Of a DNA stretch of 64,000 nt, positions 1 to 9,070 are shown piece by piece; within the stretch, counting starts at the first letter, position 1; every line of letters begins with the position of its first letter. Source of the stretch: CAZLMW01 sp964560875. Its GTDB lineage: Bacteria > Myxococcota_A > UBA9042. The notes beneath the pieces were generated by a model that had not been told where the DNA came from, did no database searches, and worked only from the letters and a program-made list of their open reading frames with translations. The stretch is taken from positions 1-64,000 of the forward strand of contig CAZLMW010000010.1 in assembly GCA_964560875.1 (NCBI GenBank), given 5' to 3'. Made by a program: the position numbers and the translations under genes.

Positions 1-1
1 C

Positions 2-259
2 GCGTTGGACGACTTCGACGCGTCCAGCAAACCGATCGCGCAGGCGGTGTGGCCGAAAAACAGCGGCGGGTGGAAGGACTTCGATATCACGTCGACCGCA
101 CAGATCTGGGTCGACGACGCCGCGAAGAACCATGGCGTGCTGCTGCGCGCGACCAACGAGACGAAGAGCGGGCGGGAACCGCGGATGCACAGCCGGGAAG
201 CGAAGGGCGCCGGCGCCGCGCTGAAACCTCACGTGCTCATCGAGTACTTCGCGAAGTAG
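2..259 (+). CDS. C-terminal part of a DNRLRE-domain protein (5' end outside window)
   Basis: Open from the window edge to TAG at 257-259, about 85 residues. The pattern WKDFDITSTAQIWVDD, then GVLLRA, then a Ser-Arg-Glu (SRE) about 20 residues later, and a final HVLIEY, matches the end of DNRLRE domains. These are beta-sandwich modules common in large secreted or surface proteins of myxobacteria. Only the last part of one domain is visible, so the function of the whole protein cannot be stated. An apparent TTG start at position 5 is just an in-frame codon. The next gene starts 6 bases after the stop. Confidence 0.6.
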   Translation, partial: ALDDFDASSKPIAQAVWPKNSGGWKDFDITSTAQIWVDDAAKNHGVLLRATNETKSGREPRMHSREAKGAGAALKPHVLIEYFAK

Positions 260-265
260 CCAAAA

Positions 266-1348
266 ATGCAGACGATTGTTGAACACGGGCTGGACGTCGA
301 GCTGCTCGAGGAGCTTTCTATCTTGCGGGCTGACCGGAGCTCGCTGGACCTCTGGCCAGGGGAGCAGCTCGAGATCCTCGGCGAAGAGGGCGTGCTTGCG
401 GATGTGATCCCCAAGGCTTTTGGCGGCGAAGACGTCGCGCCCGTGACGCTCCTGGCGCGCTACGAGGCCATCGCGCAGACGTGTCTCGAGACGGCCTTTG
501 TCCTCACCCAGCGCAACGGGGCGTGCCAGCGCATCGCCGCGTCCGAAAACGCCGCCCTGAAAGAGCGCGTGCTGCCTCGGCTGGCCACCGGCGAGCTGTT
601 CACCACCGTCGGGATCTCCCACCTGACGACGTCGCGGCAGCACCTCAAGCGCCCGGCTGTCGTCGCCAACAAGGTCGACGGCGGCTGGCGCTTCGAAGGC
701 GTGGCGCCTTGGGTCTCCGGCGCGTGCCACGCTGATTTCGTCGTCACCGGCGGGGTCGTCCCCGGCGGGATGCAGGTGCTCGGACTGGTGCACATGGATT
801 CGGCGGCCGTCACCGTCGCGCCAAGCGCGGATTTGCTCGGCTTCACATCATCGGAAACGGCTTCGGTGGCGATCAATGGCAGCACGGTTGCCGACGAGGA
901 CGTCCTGGCGGGCCCGACCGAACGCGTGCTCCATGCTGTGAAAGTTGGCGGGACAGGCTCGCTCACCACCTCCGCGCTGGCCTTGGGAGCAGCTGCGGCG
1001 TCGATCGCCGGCATCGCGAGCGAATCGGATGGGCGGCCCGAGTTGGAATCGCCCGGACGCCGCCTCGCCCACGAAATGAGCCAGCTGCGACGAAGCATGT
1101 ATGACGCGGCGCGCGGACGGGCGGACGGGGCGGGCGCGATCAATCGGCTCCGCGGCGCGGCCAATTCGCTGGCCATCCGCAGCGCGACCGCCTGGCTGGC
1201 AGTTTCCAAGGGCACCGGCTATGTGACCGGCCACCCGGCGGAACGAGCCGTGCGCGAAGCGATGTTCTTCCTGGTCTGGTCGTGTCCACGCTCGGTCGTC
1301 ATGACCAACCTGCAGGAGCTCGCGACGCCCGCCGAACACATGCGGTAG
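266..1348 (+). CDS. acyl-CoA dehydrogenase family protein
   Basis: A 360-residue protein resembling flavin-dependent acyl-CoA dehydrogenases. An N-terminal helical region with GEEGVLADVIPKAFGGED and the segment GISHLTTSRQH correspond to the N-terminal and middle-domain regions of the family. The C-terminal half (about 230-350) is a helical bundle with ATAWLAVSKGTGYVTGHPA. The usual catalytic glutamate near the C-terminus is not obvious, so the substrate and even dehydrogenase activity are uncertain; a monooxygenase or hydrolase-type member of the fold is possible. It starts 6 bases after the preceding stop without a clear Shine-Dalgarno sequence, so it may be co-transcribed with the surface-protein gene. 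Confidence 0.6.
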   Translation: MQTIVEHGLDVELLEELSILRADRSSLDLWPGEQLEILGEEGVLADVIPKAFGGEDVAPVTLLARYEAIAQTCLETAFVLTQRNGACQRIAASENAALKERVLPRLATGELFTTVGISHLTTSRQHLKRPAVVANKVDGGWRFEGVAPWVSGACHADFVVTGGVVPGGMQVLGLVHMDSAAVTVAPSADLLGFTSSETASVAINGSTVADEDVLAGPTERVLHAVKVGGTGSLTTSALALGAAAASIAGIASESDGRPELESPGRRLAHEMSQLRRSMYDAARGRADGAGAINRLRGAANSLAIRSATAWLAVSKGTGYVTGHPAERAVREAMFFLVWSCPRSVVMTNLQELATPAEHMR

Positions 1349-1436
1349 CGCGCCGATCAGGAATCGGCGCTCCGGGATGGGAACGCCGCGAAAATCACAC
1401 TTTTCGGGGCGTGGAGACGCTCATAGTCCCCCAACC

Positions 1437-1913
1437 AGGGCCTGTCCCTGAATTGCGCACAATCCGACCGGTTTGTCGCTGGGTTCTATTACTGGTCCCG
1501 TAACAGTTTGAAATAACTACTCTCTCACCGGATCCCCGGGCAGAGATGGCCCGCAGGGTCAGAGAGGGGCAAACAAGTACTGCGCGCCGTCAGGCGCTCC
1601 ATTTCGGCCAGCTCCGAAAAATTGCTGCCCACCGCCCGGTCCGCGACCAACGGTCGAATCGGTTGTACACGGTCTTCCATGGGCCGAAGTCCGATGGCAG
1701 GTCGCGCCAGGGCGCCCCCGTTCGCTGGATCCACAGCACCGCCTCAAGGAAATCGCGGTCATCACGACCGCGCCGGCTGGCGCCCCGCTGTCGTTCGATG
1801 ACATCGGCCGGTTTCGTCCACTGACTCTCGTCGAGTTGCTTGCGCGCTACCATGCACACGTTAGGTTCGGCGCCGATCCATCTGTCCAGAAAATCGATTC
1901 AGGGACAGGCCCT
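1437..1913. mobile_element. IS5/IS427-type insertion sequence, internally deleted (477 bp)
   Basis: Bounded by near-perfect inverted repeats: agggcctgtccctgaatt at 1437-1454 and its complement at 1896-1913 (17 of 18 match). The interior keeps the 5' part of a minus-strand transposase (1590-1859) and a piece of its 3' end (around 1525-1610, reading MERLTAR on the minus strand), but the catalytic middle is missing. It therefore looks like a non-autonomous deletion derivative. No convincing target duplication is visible. A second, one-ended copy lies at 47213. The other bases between 1349 and 2057 show no gene. Confidence 0.8.
1590..1859 (-). pseudogene. transposase N-terminal fragment (IS5 family, DUF4096-like)
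   Basis: About 89 residues containing WRDLPSDFGPWKTVYNRFDR and a terminal GRWAAIF. This is the hallmark N-terminal region of IS5/IS427-group transposases. The reading frame ends at 1590, well before the DDE catalytic core, so the enzyme is truncated and inactive. The 3' end of the original gene survives in a different frame just downstream (MERLTAR), showing that an internal segment was lost. Confidence 0.8.
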
Positions 1914-2057
1914 AAATAGCAAACATGCACCGAGAAGCATTGCTGTTCGGTGCGCTAGCGCGGTCTGAAACGCAGCCCGACCGGGACCAAACCACGGTGT
2001 TCTTGAACTCCCGGCGACACCGGTGGATGCTCCCGGTGCCCGCCCCGGGAGTCATGC

Positions 2058-2909
2058 ATGGCCGCACCCAACGCCGCCGCACCCAACAGCGCCCAAAAAT
2101 ACGTGCGAGCCGGTGATGGTTCGCAAGCAGGTCGCCGCAGTCGGCGTCGTTTGCCGTCGCAGATCATCGACGTCGAGGCGCGCGATCGGCAGCTTGAACG
2201 TCAGCGCACCGCCAGCCAAAACCGCTCATGGGCCCTCTGGGTCGCCGGTGGCAGCGCGGTCGCCGCTGCAGCCATGGCGCTGGTCGCGGGGGGAATGGAC
2301 CCGATCGCCTGGATCCTGACGGGCGTCGCTGCGTCATTTTCCGCCGTCTGGCCGCTGACGCGCGTCGAAGTACCCAAGGCCGTCGCAATTGGCGCGTTGT
2401 GGGACGCCGCGGTCACGCACGAACCAACCGGCTTGCCGAATCGCCGCGTCTTCGAAGTCGAGCTCGAGCGCGCGCTGACCCGCTGCAAGCGCCGCGAAGA
2501 GCTCGTCGGTGTGGCGATCGTCGATGTGGACGGCATGCACGACATCAACGCGGAATGCGGCAAGAGCGTCGGTGACGTCGTGGTCATCGAGGTCGGCCAA
2601 CGCCTCGACGCACAGACGCGGCTCAGCGATGTAGTCGCGCATTTCGACAACGACGCGTTCGCCGTGATTTTCGAGCCGCTCATGGACCGCGACGCCGCCA
2701 ACGCCGCGGGTTCACGGCTGCGCAATGCCCTCCGCCTCGAGGTTCCGCAACACGGCGACATGCGCCGCACCACCGTTAGCATCGGCATCGTGGTGTCGCC
2801 CGCGGATGTCCGGGTCGGCGACGCCCTCGCGGCGGCCGGCCAAGCTGTCACCACGGCTAAAGCGATGGGCGGCGACATGGTTCACGTCGTCACCAGCATG
2901 GACTCCTGA
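2058..2909 (+). CDS. membrane-anchored degenerate GGDEF-domain protein
   Basis: A 283-residue protein with two hydrophobic segments (about residues 58-80 and 82-100) followed by a GGDEF-fold domain (about 118-280). The fold is recognisable from HEPTGLPNRR, VGVAIVDVDGMHDIN, the central strand pair and the final AVTTAKAMGGDMVHV. The signature GGDEF is replaced by DNDAF (197-201): both glycines and the glutamate are gone. Diguanylate cyclase activity is therefore unlikely, and a sensor, GTP-binding or scaffold role is inferred. The first roughly 40 residues are low-complexity and the true start could be downstream. The nearest active cyclase is the FHA-GGDEF gene at 7946. Confidence 0.65.
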   Translation: MAAPNAAAPNSAQKYVRAGDGSQAGRRSRRRLPSQIIDVEARDRQLERQRTASQNRSWALWVAGGSAVAAAAMALVAGGMDPIAWILTGVAASFSAVWPLTRVEVPKAVAIGALWDAAVTHEPTGLPNRRVFEVELERALTRCKRREELVGVAIVDVDGMHDINAECGKSVGDVVVIEVGQRLDAQTRLSDVVAHFDNDAFAVIFEPLMDRDAANAAGSRLRNALRLEVPQHGDMRRTTVSIGIVVSPADVRVGDALAAAGQAVTTAKAMGGDMVHVVTSMDS

Positions 2910-3000
2910 CAATCTGCTACCCCTCCCCATGCGCACCGAGTTCGGCGCTTGACGCCATGGCGTGCGTGGTCGGCGATCGTCTGCGGTCTACATTCTCAAG

Positions 3001-4494
3001 ATGAGCGACTTGTTGCAGCGGCTGTTCGAGTTGGACAGTACAACGGCGTCCGTACTGGGGGTCATCCACCTGACCATCGTGGTCAGCTTTGTCCTCGTGG
3101 AACGCCGACAACCCGCCGCCACGCTCGCCTGGGTGCTCGCTCTTATCTACCTGCCCGTGATTGGCGTCGTCGCCTACGTGCTTTTCGGCCCGCGCCGCCT
3201 CGTTCGGCGAGCTCGTCGTCACGCCAATGTCATCGGCGCGTCGCGACAGGCCCTCCGCGGCGTTTCGATTGACCTGGCGCGCTCCGGACCGGCCCGCACG
3301 GCGCCGCCCGACGACCACTCCGCGTATCAGCTGGCCATCATGCGCCTCAACGAGAGGCTGACCGGCGCGCCCGTCACCCCCGGCAATTCTGTTATCGAGC
3401 TCGACAACGCCAAAGACACGTACGACGCCCTGCACACCGCCATCGCGGCCGCCACCGACCACATCCATGCACTCTATTACATCGTCCAACCTGACGAAGT
3501 CGGTGTGGCGTTCCGGGACGCGCTGACCGAACGCGCGGCCGACGGCGTGACCGTCCGCGTTCTCGTCGACGCCATCGGCTCCATGGCGCTCCCTGACGAT
3601 TTTTGGCAGCCCCTCATCGACGCCGGCGGGCGCGCCGAGACGTACGGCAACCCATCGCTCTTCGCGCGGTTTCGCAACTCCGACCGCGTCGACTTCCGCA
3701 ACCACCGCAAGATCCTCGTCGCCGACGGACGCGTGGGCTTTTTCGGCGGCATCAACATCGGGCGCGAGTACCTCGGACTGGACGAATCGATCGGCGCGTG
3801 GCGCGACACCCACGCGCAAGTCGAGGGCCCCGCCGTGTTCGGTTTGCAGGCGACATTCATCGGCGATTGGCTAACTGTGACCGGCGAGCCCCTTACCCAG
3901 GCGCGCTACTACCCGGCCGACATCGTGCAAGGCGAGGCGCTCGGTGCGTGCAAAGTCCAAATCGTCGCATCGGGACCGGATCGCCGCTGGTCACCGACGC
4001 ATCACGTCTTCTTCCAGGCGATCGCGCTGGCCGAACACCGCGTGCATATCACGAGCCCATATTTCGTCCCCGACGTGGTCATTCAGCAGTCGCTGCTCAG
4101 CGCTGCCCTGCGTGGCGTGGACGTGCGCCTGCTCCTCCCCGGCACGACCGACAACCGCCTCGTCCGATGGGCCGGCCAGTCCTACTACATGGACCTGCTC
4201 GACGCTGGCGTGCGCATCTTTGAGTACGACGATGGCTTCATCCACGCCAAGACGATGGTGGTCGACGATTGGTTCGCGACCATTGGGTCTGCCAACATCG
4301 ACGTGCGGTCGTTGAAACTGAACTACGAGGTCGGCGCGCTGGTGTTCGACACCGCGTTCTGCAACGAGCTCGCCGAGACCTTTGAGGGGGACCTGCGCCG
4401 AGCGCGACGGATCGACCAGGACGGCCCGCGGCGGTGGCGGATCTGGCAACGCCTGATTCGCAGCGTGTCCCGCTTGCTCTCGCCGTTGCTTTAG
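3001..4494 (+). CDS. cls: cardiolipin synthase (phospholipase D superfamily)
   Basis: A 497-residue membrane enzyme that joins two phosphatidylglycerol molecules (or transfers a phosphatidyl group) to make cardiolipin. Two N-terminal membrane helices (about 15-35 and 42-62, the latter ending in the typical LFGPRR) precede two phospholipase D domains. Each carries an HxKx4D motif: NHRKILVADG near residue 235 and IHAKTMVVDD near residue 414, both followed by the usual glycine-rich stretch. Length fits the family. An upstream GTG (2962) is in frame, but the ATG at 3001 gives the normal N-terminus. It converges on an EEP-family gene; Cls and EEP genes are also neighbours in E. coli (clsB-ybhP). 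Confidence 0.92.
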   Translation: MSDLLQRLFELDSTTASVLGVIHLTIVVSFVLVERRQPAATLAWVLALIYLPVIGVVAYVLFGPRRLVRRARRHANVIGASRQALRGVSIDLARSGPARTAPPDDHSAYQLAIMRLNERLTGAPVTPGNSVIELDNAKDTYDALHTAIAAATDHIHALYYIVQPDEVGVAFRDALTERAADGVTVRVLVDAIGSMALPDDFWQPLIDAGGRAETYGNPSLFARFRNSDRVDFRNHRKILVADGRVGFFGGINIGREYLGLDESIGAWRDTHAQVEGPAVFGLQATFIGDWLTVTGEPLTQARYYPADIVQGEALGACKVQIVASGPDRRWSPTHHVFFQAIALAEHRVHITSPYFVPDVVIQQSLLSAALRGVDVRLLLPGTTDNRLVRWAGQSYYMDLLDAGVRIFEYDDGFIHAKTMVVDDWFATIGSANIDVRSLKLNYEVGALVFDTAFCNELAETFEGDLRRARRIDQDGPRRWRIWQRLIRSVSRLLSPLL

Positions 4495-4524
4495 CTGCGA
4501 TGCCGGCCGAGCCGCCGAGCTTGG

Positions 4525-5277
4525 CTACAACGCCAGGTCGACGACGAGAGGCAGGTGGTCTGACGCATCTCGCGCCAGTTTTTCGCGCACGACATGGGCG
4601 GCCGCCACGACCACGCCGCGCACGAATGCCTTGTCGAGTGCGCCTGCGGGCATGTACGCCGGAAATGAACGGAAGGACCGAACCGGTGTTGTCGCCTGGA
4701 CGAACCCGGCTCGGGCAAGAGCCCCGCGATGAAGCGTGTCACGCCAGTCATTAAAGTCGCCGATCAGCACGGTTGGGCCCTGCGCGGCGGCGATGAAAGC
4801 CGGCGCGCTCAGCAACGTCTCCATCTGCCAATGGCGCTCGTGTTCGGCCAGGCCGAGGTGATGATTGACGATGGCAATGCGACCGGCCGGCGCATCGACC
4901 ACCGCGACGAGGGCGGCCCGGGATTTGCGCCAGCCCATGCGCAGGTTCACCGAATGTGCGGCTGAGAGCGGGAATTTCGACAAGACGAGGTTGCCGTAGC
5001 CACCGCTACCGACCCGATGGTTGAGTTGGAACGCGTGGTCCACGGCGCCCCACGCCTCGGCCAGGACCCGCACCTGGTCCTGGAAGCGCGAGCGGCGGAC
5101 ACCACGGTCGACCTCTTGGAGGCAGATTACGTCGGGGCGCTGTTCGGCCACCACGTCGATGATGCGTTGCAGCCGATAACGGCGGTCGCGGCCGCCGATG
5201 CCTTTGTGGATGTTGTAGCTGAGCAATCGCACGGTCGAGCGCCGGGGCCAGCCGAGTTGGGACGTGTCGCGGGCCAC
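4525..5277 (-). CDS. endonuclease/exonuclease/phosphatase (EEP) family hydrolase
   Basis: A 250-residue Mg-dependent phosphodiesterase of the EEP (DNase I/ synaptojanin-like) fold. All expected catalytic segments are present in order: SYNIHKG near 20, LQEVDRG near 55, NHHLGL near 140, GDFNDW near 172, and SDHLPLVVD at the C-terminus. No signal peptide is seen. It faces cls with a 30-base gap. By analogy with E. coli YbhP beside ClsB, a role in phospholipid metabolism is possible but inferred from context only. Confidence 0.85.
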   Translation of the reverse strand: MARDTSQLGWPRRSTVRLLSYNIHKGIGGRDRRYRLQRIIDVVAEQRPDVICLQEVDRGVRRSRFQDQVRVLAEAWGAVDHAFQLNHRVGSGGYGNLVLSKFPLSAAHSVNLRMGWRKSRAALVAVVDAPAGRIAIVNHHLGLAEHERHWQMETLLSAPAFIAAAQGPTVLIGDFNDWRDTLHRGALARAGFVQATTPVRSFRSFPAYMPAGALDKAFVRGVVVAAAHVVREKLARDASDHLPLVVDLAL

Positions 5278-5307
5278 TCTTTCAAGAAAGCGCGCCGGCC
5301 GTAGCTA

Positions 5308-6171
5308 TCAACCTGCGTTGCTTGCGATCCGTCGCCGCAGCTCGCGAGCGATGGGGCCGTAAAGCAGACGACGCAGCCAGAACGGTGTCCAGATGCCGAG
5401 CCGAGTGAACCATCGGATGAGCAACCCGGGGATGTGCATGGCGCGCCGCTTGTCGAACGCGGCGATCGATTCGCGAGCGCATCGTTGCGCGGAGATCTCG
5501 ATGATCGACGGCACTTTTTCGCCCGTGGGGTTGCCAGCGATGGCTTCAAACTCGGTCGCGACCGGCCCGGGGCAGATCTGCGTGATAGCGACGCCGGTGC
5601 CCGCCATCTCGCAGCGCAGCGATTCGGTGAATCCAGTGACGAAATGCTTGGTGCCGATATAGGCAGCGAGGCCGGGTAGCCAGGTCAGGCCAAAGCCGCT
5701 GCTGATCATGAGCACGCCGCCGCCTTTGCGTTGCACCATGGCCGGAATGACGGCTCGGGTCATGGCGACCAGGGCCGAGACGTTCACATCGATCATGCGC
5801 TGGTTCTTTGCCGGGTCCGAGACCTCGAAAAGCATGACGTCGCCAAGGCCAGCGTTGTTGATGAGGACGTCGACCGGGCCGTGCTCTGCCGCGACGGCGT
5901 CGACCATGGCCACCGCGGCGTCCGGATCGGACAGATCGGTCGGGCGTACATCGACCTTGAGCCCGGGGGACTTGGACGTAAGCTCGCCGGCGAGCTCTTC
6001 GAGACGTTCACGGCGGCGCGCGACGATCACCAAGACGCGTGCGCGAGGCCCGACCAGGCGGGCGATCTCGCGGCCGATGCCGGCGGAAGCACCGGTCAAG
6101 ACAACGACGCCCCTATCGATTGGAGAATGGGCGGCGATGGGAGAACGGGCATCGATGGGAGAGCGGGCCAT
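5308..6171 (-). CDS. short-chain dehydrogenase/reductase (SDR)
   Basis: A 287-residue classical SDR. It has the nucleotide-binding TGASAGIG near residue 25, NNAG near 105, and a Ser-Tyr-Lys triad with YIGTK in the active-site helix. The C-terminal 40 residues (WFTRLGIWTPFWLRRLLYG) are hydrophobic and amphipathic, suggesting membrane association as in SDRs acting on lipids. Start 6171 is chosen because GGAGG lies 5 bases upstream; an earlier ATG (6228) lacks this. The N-terminus contains a small repeat (SPIDARSPIAAHSPID). The start is 1 base from the stop of the upstream SDR gene, so the two are co-transcribed. Confidence 0.85.
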   Translation of the reverse strand: MARSPIDARSPIAAHSPIDRGVVVLTGASAGIGREIARLVGPRARVLVIVARRRERLEELAGELTSKSPGLKVDVRPTDLSDPDAAVAMVDAVAAEHGPVDVLINNAGLGDVMLFEVSDPAKNQRMIDVNVSALVAMTRAVIPAMVQRKGGGVLMISSGFGLTWLPGLAAYIGTKHFVTGFTESLRCEMAGTGVAITQICPGPVATEFEAIAGNPTGEKVPSIIEISAQRCARESIAAFDKRRAMHIPGLLIRWFTRLGIWTPFWLRRLLYGPIARELRRRIASNAG

Positions 6172-6172
6172 T

Positions 6173-7519
6173 TCAGCCTCCTGCGAGGTGCTGGCCGCAC
6201 ACACGAATGGCTCGACCGGTAATCCCAACGGCGGGAGGCGAGCACAAGAACGTCACGACGTCGGCGACGTCGCGCGGTTGACCACCCTGCCCGAGGCTGT
6301 TGAGCCGGCGCGCCACTTCGCGGGTCATCACGGGGATCGCGGCCGTCATCCGCGTCTCGATGAAGCCGGGTGCGACCGCGTTGATGGTGATGCCACGGCC
6401 GGCAAGGGACGGGGCAAGGGCGGCCGCATAGCCGATCAGCCCCGCCTTGGCCGCTGCGTAGTTGGTCTGCCCCGGGTTGCCCGCGAACCCAGCGATGGAT
6501 GCCATGACCACCAGCCGGCCGCCGTCGCGCATCACACCCTCGGCGAGGAGCGCTTCATTGAGACGAACCACGGCGCCAAAGTTCACGCCGAGGCAGAGGT
6601 CCCAGTTCTTGTCTTTCATCTTGCCGAGGGTGCGATCCCGCGTGACGCCGGCGTTGTGGACCACGATGTCGACACCGCCGTGCTTGGCAACGAGGTGTTC
6701 GGCCAACGCGGCCGGCGCCTTCTCGTCGCCAAGGTCCAGCTGCAGCGCCGAGCCGCCGATGGAGCCAGCTTGTTCGGCCAATTCGTCGGCGGACGATGGC
6801 AGGTCGACGCACACCACATGCGCGCCTTCTTCCGCGATTCGGTCGGCGATGGCGGCGCCGATTCCACGAGCAGCGCCCGTCACGACCGCGACTTTGCCCG
6901 ACAGCGAGCCGACAAAACCGCTCTCATCTGCCGCCGATGCCGCGGCGTCGACCGCGATCGTCTGGCCGGAAACGAACGCCGAACGCTCGCTCAGCAAGAA
7001 CCGCAGCGGTCCGGCGACACGGTCCTCCGCGCCAGCAGCGACGGTGAGCAGATTGACCGTGGTCCCCTTGCCACCGACCTCTTTGGCGAGGCTCCGAGCG
7101 AACCCGGTCAAAGCGTGTGCGCAACCGGCGGTGGCTGCATCCCCGGCGTCGGAGAATGGCCGGCCCACCACGACGATGCGTCCATTGCGGGCGACGCCTC
7201 GCACGCGCGGGTGAAAGAAGTCGTACAGCTCGCGGAGCGCGTCCGGGCTCGTCGGCGCGCCCATCTCGAACACCAGGCCGTGCGGTTTGTCGCCAACCGA
7301 AGTATCGGCACCGGCACCCTCGGCGACCTGTACGAGCGAACTGAGCAACGCAGAGTCGCCGGCGGCGGCACAAATCACGCGCTTGCCGGCCAAACAATCC
7401 TCCACATCAGCGCCATCCCGCCGCGCGAGGTCCTGGGGCAGCTTCACCGGCAACCCAAGCGACGAGAAAAGCTTTCGGGCTTGCGGGTTTCGACCGAGCT
7501 GGACGAGAAAATCGGACAT
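6173..7519 (-). CDS. high-molecular-weight 3-oxoacyl-ACP/CoA reductase (FabG4-like, two-domain SDR)
   Basis: A 448-residue protein with the two-domain plan of high-molecular-weight FabG proteins (mycobacterial FabG4 type). An N-terminal flavodoxin-like domain (about 1-200) lacks SDR catalytic residues. A complete C-terminal SDR domain has VTGAARGIG, HNAGVT, a catalytic serine in MASIAGFAGNPGQ, and NYAAAK. Reduction of 3-oxoacyl thioesters with NAD(P)H is the known family reaction; which acyl chain is used here is unknown. The ATG at 7519 is preceded by GGGAG. An in-frame extension to 7723 would translate the 101-bp dispersed repeat and is rejected. It forms an operon with the SDR at 5308. Confidence 0.85.
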   Translation of the reverse strand: MSDFLVQLGRNPQARKLFSSLGLPVKLPQDLARRDGADVEDCLAGKRVICAAAGDSALLSSLVQVAEGAGADTSVGDKPHGLVFEMGAPTSPDALRELYDFFHPRVRGVARNGRIVVVGRPFSDAGDAATAGCAHALTGFARSLAKEVGGKGTTVNLLTVAAGAEDRVAGPLRFLLSERSAFVSGQTIAVDAAASAADESGFVGSLSGKVAVVTGAARGIGAAIADRIAEEGAHVVCVDLPSSADELAEQAGSIGGSALQLDLGDEKAPAALAEHLVAKHGGVDIVVHNAGVTRDRTLGKMKDKNWDLCLGVNFGAVVRLNEALLAEGVMRDGGRLVVMASIAGFAGNPGQTNYAAAKAGLIGYAAALAPSLAGRGITINAVAPGFIETRMTAAIPVMTREVARRLNSLGQGGQPRDVADVVTFLCSPPAVGITGRAIRVCGQHLAGG

Positions 7520-7617
7520 GGATGGCTCCCTTGGCAGGCCCCGTACGATCGGGGCGCCGTACCATGGCTGGCGGCCCTTGACGTTGCAAGCCGTTGGTGG
7601 CCAGCGCGGGCGGTGGG

Positions 7618-7718
7618 GCAGGCCCGATTGGAAGTCGCTGACTGAGCGATAGGCCGGGTCCGGGCCACCCGAACCCGAACCCGAACTCACACCCTCACGG
7701 GGTGCCGCTGTGCTTGCG
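7618..7718. repeat. 101-bp dispersed repeat, copy 1
   Basis: This stretch matches 45717-45817 with a single mismatch (7651 versus 45750). It contains three tandem cgaacc hexamers (cgaacccgaacccgaact) and an inverted repeat, caccctcacggggtg, able to form a small hairpin. On the minus strand both copies read RKHSGTP followed by a stop, as if the unit were the last codons and 3' flank of some gene. It sits in the 426-base gap between the FabG4-like gene (minus) and the FHA-GGDEF gene (plus), upstream of an SDR gene in both cases. Nothing else recognisable is in this gap. Confidence 0.8.
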
Positions 7719-7945
7719 CGCAAGGACCGCTTCTACGTGTCGTCGCGGCGGTGGGCGACGACAGAACCGGGCCGAGTGCCCGTCGTCTCAACCGAGCGAC
7801 GGCTCGGGCGGGGCGGGCGACATGCGCGCTCGGGCCGGCCGGGATAGCGAACGGCAGTGCGGCAGCCCCCCCCGACCGAGGCGAGCCGCACCCGCGGCGG
7901 TGAAGATCGATTGCGACCGGTGTTCACCCGGGGCATTCTAACGCT

Positions 7946-9070
7946 ATGAGCAAAGGCAAATCAGGCGGGTCCGAACGACGCGTCAAGAGCCCGAACTGGA
8001 CCGCCGGCAGCATGGTCACGCAGCCGGTCGCACAGTCGATCGCGCCGCCCCAGGACGAAAAGCGACCGTACCTGACCATCCTCGTCGGCGGCGTGCCCGG
8101 GCGCATGTTCCGGTTGGAAGCGGGGCGCACCACCGTCGGCCGTGGCGACGACTGCAGCGTCCGCTTGCAGGATCCGTCGTTGTCTCGCCATCACTGCGAG
8201 ATCCAGGTGCTGCCAAGCGGAGCGGTGACGGTGAGCGACCGCAACAGCACCAACGGCTCGTGGGTAAACGGCGAACCACTGCGCGCACGCGATCTTCGCG
8301 ACGGCGATAAGCTGCAGCTCGGTCCCGACGTCGTGATGCGCTTCAACAACAAGGACTCGCTGGACGAGTCGTTTCAGAAGAGCCAGTTCGAGGCGATGAC
8401 GCGCGACGGCCTGACCGGCTGCTTCAACCGCCGCTATTTCGACACCGAAGTGCGCCGCGAGGTCGACATGGCGCTCAGCATCGGGCTGCCGATGTCCGTG
8501 GCGATGGTGGACCTCGACCACTTCAAGAACGTCAATGACACCTACGGCCACGGCGCGGGCGACAAGGTCTTGCAAGACGTCGCGTCGATCCTCCTGCGGG
8601 CGCTGCGGGCGTACGACATCGTGGCGCGATATGGCGGCGAAGAGTTTGCGCTGGTCATGCGCGGAATCGACATGAATATCGCCAGCCGCTGTATGGAGCG
8701 CGTACGGTCCTCGATCGAAAAGCACGTGTGCGTGGTCAATGAGCACCGCATCAGGCTGACGATCAGCGCGGGGATCGCGTCGCTCTCCGAGACCAACGTC
8801 GACGATGTCGCGTCATTGCTTTCCGCGGCCGACCTGCGGATGTACGCGGCCAAACGCGGCGGGCGAAACCGGGCTGTTGGCGGCGAGGTCGACCTTGCGT
8901 CTGTGCGACATGCGCTCTCAGGCCCGCATGAGGCGCATAGTCCGCGCAACATGAAGGACACGATTCCGCGCGGCTCCCTGCGTCTCAAAGACCTCGACGA
9001 GCTCGCTGCTGAGCGCGAGACGCGGCGCAAGACGTTGCCCAGTCACGTCAGGCGCAGCCCGGTTCGCTGA
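7946..9070 (+). CDS. FHA-domain diguanylate cyclase
   Basis: A 374-residue cytoplasmic protein. Residues about 45-130 form an FHA phosphothreonine-binding domain (TTVGRGDDCSVRL, SLSRHHCEI, NSTNGSWVNG). Residues about 150-315 form a GGDEF domain that looks catalytic: DGLTGCFNRRYF, MVDLDHFKNVND and an intact GGEEF at 230-234. An RxxD inhibitory site (RAYD, 221-224) lies five residues before it, so c-di-GMP feedback inhibition is expected. The FHA domain suggests control by Ser/Thr kinases, of which there are two in this window (10694 and 54811); that link is inference. The 3' end overlaps the convergent radical SAM gene by 23 bases. Confidence 0.92.
   Translation: MSKGKSGGSERRVKSPNWTAGSMVTQPVAQSIAPPQDEKRPYLTILVGGVPGRMFRLEAGRTTVGRGDDCSVRLQDPSLSRHHCEIQVLPSGAVTVSDRNSTNGSWVNGEPLRARDLRDGDKLQLGPDVVMRFNNKDSLDESFQKSQFEAMTRDGLTGCFNRRYFDTEVRREVDMALSIGLPMSVAMVDLDHFKNVNDTYGHGAGDKVLQDVASILLRALRAYDIVARYGGEEFALVMRGIDMNIASRCMERVRSSIEKHVCVVNEHRIRLTISAGIASLSETNVDDVASLLSAADLRMYAAKRGGRNRAVGGEVDLASVRHALSGPHEAHSPRNMKDTIPRGSLRLKDLDELAAERETRRKTLPSHVRRSPVR

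Noticed and set aside
5708..7645. A 645-codon plus-strand frame
   Set aside because: Antisense to two well-supported SDR genes, no family features.
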